DNA from: OLB19 sp964624165
Lineage (GTDB): Bacteria > Patescibacteriota > Minisyncoccia > Phycocordibacterales > UBA918
Assembly: GCA_964624165.1 (NCBI GenBank)
Contig: CAZUWG010000024.1
Span: forward strand, 1 to 7,916
Length of the DNA stretch: 7,916 nucleotides
Direction: 5' to 3'
The notes under the pieces were generated by a model. The model worked only from the letters and a program-made list of their open reading frames with translations, searched no databases and was not told where the DNA came from. This document shows positions 6,210-7,916 of the stretch, in pieces. The first letter of the stretch is position 1; the number at the start of each line of letters is the position of its first letter. The position numbers were made by a program, and so were the translations under genes.

Positions 6210-6291
6210 GCCTCGGTGGTGGAATTGGTATACACGTACGACTCAAAATCGTATGCCGCAAGGCTTGAGGGTTCGACTCCCTCCCGAGGCA
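6210..6291 (+). tRNA. tRNA-Leu (anticodon CAA)
   Basis: Acceptor GCCTCGG (6210-6216) pairs with CCGAGGC (6284-6290), followed by discriminator A6291; the genomic CC-G shows that the CCA end is only partly encoded. The anticodon stem TACGA/TCGTA encloses CTCAAAA, giving anticodon CAA and reading UUG. The T arm is GAGGG-TTCGACT-CCCTC (6267-6283). An extended variable arm (around GCCGCAAGGC) and the 82-base length fit tRNA-Leu. A37 is followed by a further A, as in MiaA substrates. The 3' end is duplicated at 6409-6429. Confidence 0.95.
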
Positions 6292-6292
6292 C
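6272..6292 (+). repeat. tRNA-Leu 3' end, copy 1 of a 21-bp direct repeat
   Basis: This segment covers the T loop, 3' T stem, acceptor 3' strand, discriminator and one further C. It recurs exactly at 6409-6429. Integrases often use this part of a tRNA gene as attachment core. Confidence 0.75.
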
Positions 6293-6303
6293 CGAAAGAG
6301 AAT

Positions 6304-6332
6304 GTCAGACCTTGTGTCTGGCTTTTTCTTTT
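6304..6332 (+). terminator. intrinsic terminator after tRNA-Leu
   Basis: GTCAGAC (6304-6310) pairs with GTCTGGC (6316-6322) with one G-T wobble and a five-base loop, followed by TTTTTCTTTT (6323-6332). A standard Rho-independent terminator 13 bases after the tRNA. Confidence 0.75.
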
Positions 6333-6336
6333 GGTT

Positions 6337-6420
6337 GAGGGAGTCGAAAAGGTTGCTCGTTATTTTGACGAAGGAAAAATAACAACAACCTACACTGAAG
6401 CTGTAAGCTTCGACTCCCTC
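6337..6420 (+). repeat. inverted repeat built from the tRNA T-arm sequence
   Basis: GAGGGAGTCGAA (6337-6348) is the exact reverse complement of TTCGACTCCCTC, which occurs at 6409-6420 and in the tRNA at 6272-6283. Between 6337-6348 and 6409-6420 a second stem (6351-6366 with 6376-6390, 13 pairs and one internal loop) is nested, so the whole can fold as a long hairpin. Confidence 0.6.
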
Positions 6421-6429
6421 CCGAGGCAC
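6409..6429 (+). repeat. tRNA-Leu 3' end, copy 2 (attachment-like)
   Basis: Exact 21-base match to 6272-6292. The match stops abruptly at both sides: C instead of G before it, A instead of C after it. The last three bases also start the hairpin at 6427-6474. Confidence 0.75.
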
Positions 6430-6474
6430 AATGCGTAAAAAAACTGTCCCTGCGGACAGTTTTTTAGCATTGTG
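6427..6474. terminator. long bidirectional terminator-like hairpin
   Basis: AAAAAACTGTCC (6438-6449) pairs with GGACAGTTTTTT (6454-6465) around CTGC, and the outer CACAATGC (6427-6434) pairs with GCATTGTG (6467-6474), giving 20 pairs with a small internal loop. With A before and T after the GC core it can terminate on both strands. It could be the original tRNA terminator displaced to the far side of an insertion. Confidence 0.75.
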
Positions 6475-6481
6475 AAGCAGA

Positions 6482-6569
6482 GTCATATTTTTTGCGCCTG
6501 ACCAGCACAAAAAATGACGAGCCGGGGCAGCACGTTCTTATGAACGCAGTGCATTAGAAACGTGCGCCC
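6482..6569. other. two further hairpins in the tRNA-miaA gap, function unknown
   Basis: First hairpin: GTCA (6482-6485) and TTTTTTG (6488-6494) pair with CAAAAAATGAC (6508-6518), leaving a two-base bulge. Second: GGGC (6525-6528) and GCACGTT (6530-6536) pair with AACGTGC (6559-6565) and GCCC (6566-6569) with one bulged A; a shorter alternative is CGTTC-TTAT-GAACG (6533-6546). I see no convincing promoter for a separate transcript and no protein frame. This could be an uncalled small RNA, regulatory 3' structure or element remnant. Confidence 0.4.
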
Positions 6570-6607
6570 GAAAAAGACAACATTTTACATCTGGCTTTTT
6601 TATACCT

Positions 6608-6640
6608 GTGGCCGAAAGCTTCGCTTCCGGCCACCTTTTT
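6608..6640 (+). terminator. intrinsic terminator just upstream of miaA
   Basis: GTGGCCGAAAGC (6608-6619) pairs with GCTTCCGGCCAC (6623-6634) with one A-C mismatch around TTC (core GCTTCGC), followed by CTTTTT (6635-6640). The T run ends where the miaA extended -10 begins, so upstream transcription is stopped right before miaA starts its own. Confidence 0.6.
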
Positions 6641-6648
6641 GCTACAGT
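6640..6648 (+). promoter_or_regulatory. miaA promoter (extended -10), leaderless
   Basis: TGCTACAGT (6640-6648) is an extended -10 close to the TGCTATAGT of the tRNA promoter. No good -35 is seen; that position falls in the terminator hairpin. Six bases separate it from ATG 6655, so the start codon is the predicted transcription start. Confidence 0.55.
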
Positions 6649-6654
6649 ATCTCT

Positions 6655-7551
6655 ATGTCAAAACCAAAAATTATTAATATTGTCGGCCCTACCGCCAGTG
6701 GAAAGACTTCGCTCTCGATCAAAGTAGCCAAACATTTCAACGGTGAAGTAATTTCCGCAGATTCTCGCCAAGTCTATCGCGGACTCAATATCGGCACCGG
6801 CAAAGTAACGGCCGCGGAGATGGAAGGTGTCCCCCATCACCTCCTTAATGTCGCTGAAGTCACCGACACTTACACTGCCGCAGATTTTGCTAAAGACGCC
6901 GCAGCCGCGGTTGACGATATCGTCAACCGCGGCCGCTGCCCCATCATCGCTGGTGGTAGTTTTTTCTACACAGACGCCCTACTTTATCCCTCTACACTCC
7001 CAGAGGTGCCGCCAAACCCAAACCTTCGAAGTGCCTTAGCGGCACTCAGTACAGAAGTATTGTTTGACACCCTGGCCACCCAAGATCCCCGTAGAGCCAG
7101 CGAGATTGATCCACAAAACCGCCGGCGACTTATCCGCGCCCTCGAAATCGTCAACGCGCTTGGAATCGTGCCCGAAGAAACCAAACGTGATTCCCCCTAC
7201 GACACGCTCACTATTGGCATCAAAGTAGAAAAGGACGCTTTGCGGGCAAAATTTGCGGCTCGGATTACGAGCTGGCTGGCCGCTGATTTTGCTAGTGAGA
7301 CACGTTGGCTCATGGAAACGGTTTCGCCAGAACGCTTTCGGGAATTTGGATTTGAATATACTCTAATGCAATCGCACCTCAGTGGCGAGCTGTCTGAAAC
7401 CGAGCTGATTGAAAAGTTTATCGAAAAAAATTGGCAGTATGCAAAACGCCAGCTCACATGGCTAAAGCGAGACGATACTATCCTCTGGCACACCCCTGAC
7501 GAGACTAAAGAGATCTTTACTCACATAACAGACTTCCTCTTTACACCATAG
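6655..7551 (+). CDS. miaA: tRNA dimethylallyltransferase
   Basis: MiaA transfers a dimethylallyl group from DMAPP to N6 of A37 in tRNAs reading codons that start with U, which steadies codon pairing. The 298 residues are close to the usual 300-315. Visible motifs: P-loop GPTASGKT (11-18), the substrate-binding DSRQVYRGLNIGTGK (36-50, with D36), VPHHLLN (59-65), AGGSFFYTDALL (99-110, where many members have GGTGLY), QNRRRLIRALEI (154-165), FGFEYTLM (231-238) and QYAKRQLTWLKRD (261-273). ATG 6655 begins MSKPKIINIVGPTASGKT as expected; the open frame back to 6562 crosses a terminator and promoter and was rejected. There is no Shine-Dalgarno site and the transcript is predicted leaderless. The adjacent tRNA-Leu(CAA) is a plausible substrate, though the two have separate promoters. 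Identification is secure. Confidence 0.96.
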   Translation: MSKPKIINIVGPTASGKTSLSIKVAKHFNGEVISADSRQVYRGLNIGTGKVTAAEMEGVPHHLLNVAEVTDTYTAADFAKDAAAAVDDIVNRGRCPIIAGGSFFYTDALLYPSTLPEVPPNPNLRSALAALSTEVLFDTLATQDPRRASEIDPQNRRRLIRALEIVNALGIVPEETKRDSPYDTLTIGIKVEKDALRAKFAARITSWLAADFASETRWLMETVSPERFREFGFEYTLMQSHLSGELSETELIEKFIEKNWQYAKRQLTWLKRDDTILWHTPDETKEIFTHITDFLFTP

Positions 7552-7577
7552 ACAAGCTCAAAACTCTCAGTTATGAT
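7549..7577 (+). promoter_or_regulatory. promoter of the 73-codon gene
   Basis: TAGACA (7549-7554, overlapping the miaA TAG), 17 bases, TATGAT (7572-7577). Predicted start is about 7584, giving a leader of some 21 bases that contains AAGGAG (7591-7596), eight bases before ATG 7605. Confidence 0.6.
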
Positions 7578-7604
7578 AAAGGTAGGTACAAAGGAGAATA
7601 CAGC

Positions 7605-7826
7605 ATGATTACTATTATCTTGACAGTCTGCCTGGTACAGCAGTTGCCGTGCCCGGCAAGCGCGCAGCAAGAGCTAGTCTTGCAGCCTATGGACATCTCT
7701 TTGCAGCTGTGCAGTCTGCGTGCGCAGCAAATCATTGCCTCATGGGTGGCAGAACATCTAGAGCTCCCAGTGGTCCGGTACAAGTGCGTGCCTTGGGCAC
7801 AGGTCCAGCAGGAGAAGGCTATATGA
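7605..7826 (+). CDS. small cysteine-containing protein, possibly exported
   Basis: The 73 residues start with a hydrophobic stretch (MITIILTVCLV) and CPASAQQ, which could be a short signal peptide with cleavage after ASA, though the N-terminus has no Lys or Arg. Four cysteines (C9, C16, C36, C61) and the pattern LQLCSLRAQQIIASWVAEH...VVRYKC stand out. From memory this resembles small uncharacterised proteins frequent in Proteobacteria and their phages (C...C...LQxC...Q...W...H...RxxC); no function is known to me and no search was run. Expression signals are clear: consensus-like promoter, AAGGAG eight bases before the ATG, and a GC-rich hairpin after the TGA. Codon choice (CAG for most Gln, CTG/TTG for Leu) differs from topA and miaA, which favour CTC/CTT, hinting at transfer. 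If the hydrophobic start is part of the fold, the protein may be cytoplasmic. Confidence 0.65.
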   Translation: MITIILTVCLVQQLPCPASAQQELVLQPMDISLQLCSLRAQQIIASWVAEHLELPVVRYKCVPWAQVQQEKAI

Positions 7827-7836
7827 CCACGACAAA

Positions 7837-7859
7837 GCGCGCCGGCCCTGCCGGCGCGC
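7837..7859 (+). terminator. GC-rich hairpin after the 73-codon gene
   Basis: GCGCGCCGGC (7837-7846) pairs perfectly with 7850-7859 around CCT. The tail is GTTCTG, a weak U tract. It lies ten bases after the stop. Bases 7860-7916 hold no gene that I can support. Confidence 0.55.
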
Positions 7860-7916
7860 GTTCTGATTATCAGTTGCCTTTCTTGTCATTTTCCCATACA
7901 CTAGAGCCACGCATAA

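Larger units (their letters stand above)
6293..6429 (+). mobile_element. possible remnant of an element inserted at the tRNA-Leu 3' end
   Basis: A 137-base unit lies between the end of the tRNA-linked 21-bp repeat and the end of its second copy. It has no integrase and no protein frame worth calling. It contains the tRNA terminator, an inverted 12-base copy of the T-arm sequence (6337-6348) and a nested stem (GGTTG 6351-6355 with 6386-6390; GTTATTTT 6359-6366 with 6376-6383). The form fits a deletion remnant or miniature passenger flanked by attL/attR-like repeats. A degenerate tRNA duplication is the main alternative, but sequence before copy 2 does not resemble the tRNA body. Confidence 0.35.

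Noticed and set aside
6337..6390. attC-like integron site from the nested inverted repeats
   Set aside because: The arms do not show the RYYYAAC/GTTRRRY core sites, and no integron integrase is nearby.
6095..6510. - strand frames (6095-6292 and 6157-6510) with PREGVEPSS / GRESNPQ peptides
   Set aside because: These are translations antisense to tRNA-Leu and its duplicated 3' end, a well-known source of spurious proteins.
6562..6654. N-terminal extension of MiaA from 6562
   Set aside because: It spans an intrinsic terminator and the miaA -10 box; MiaA proteins start just before the P-loop, as from ATG 6655.
7874..7903. Possible promoter TTGCCT-18-TACACT for a gene beyond the right edge
   Set aside because: Weak matches, an 18-base spacer and no visible start codon in the remaining 13 bases.

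Overview
The window reads as a chromosomal housekeeping stretch from a bacterium with a small, compact genome. The best guess is a member of the Candidate Phyla Radiation (Patescibacteria, Parcubacteria-like). The reasons are a type I topoisomerase with one zinc finger and three short C-terminal repeats, a RelA/SpoT-type protein cut short after its TGS domain, a MiaA of minimal length, and several genes whose start codon sits where transcription should begin, with no Shine-Dalgarno site. The lineage is inferred from gene form and is not proven. The code is standard: TAA, TAG and TGA all act as stops.

Layout, left to right. The 3' end of dprA (winged-helix domain) enters at the left edge, but its frame is broken by two T tracts and an in-frame TAA. 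topA follows on the + strand from its own promoter. Convergent to it is an unrecognised 68-codon gene on the - strand that has a promoter, leader hairpin, Shine-Dalgarno site and terminator. A relA/spoT homologue runs on the + strand from a promoter back to back with that small gene. parB lies on the - strand, and its stop codon interlocks with the relA/spoT stop. Divergent from parB is tRNA-Leu(CAA). Past it lie about 360 bases without a protein gene, containing a duplicated tRNA 3' end, an inverted T-arm copy and several hairpins. Then come miaA (+) and a 73-codon gene (+) with consensus-like promoter, Shine-Dalgarno site and GC-rich hairpin.

The genes serve DNA uptake/recombination (DprA), supercoiling (TopA), alarmone control (RelA/SpoT), chromosome segregation (ParB) and tRNA supply and modification. 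MiaA modifies A37 in tRNAs reading UNN codons, so tRNA-Leu(CAA), whose anticodon is followed by A-A, is a plausible substrate of the neighbouring gene.

No clear new multi-gene system (defence, CRISPR, biosynthetic cluster) is visible. The items most worth following are the 21-bp duplication of the tRNA-Leu 3' end with its structured 137-bp interval, the uniform leaderless start geometry of relA/spoT, parB and miaA against the Shine-Dalgarno starts of the two small genes, hairpins placed at predicted transcript 5' ends, and three intergenic hairpins that share the core GCTTCGC.
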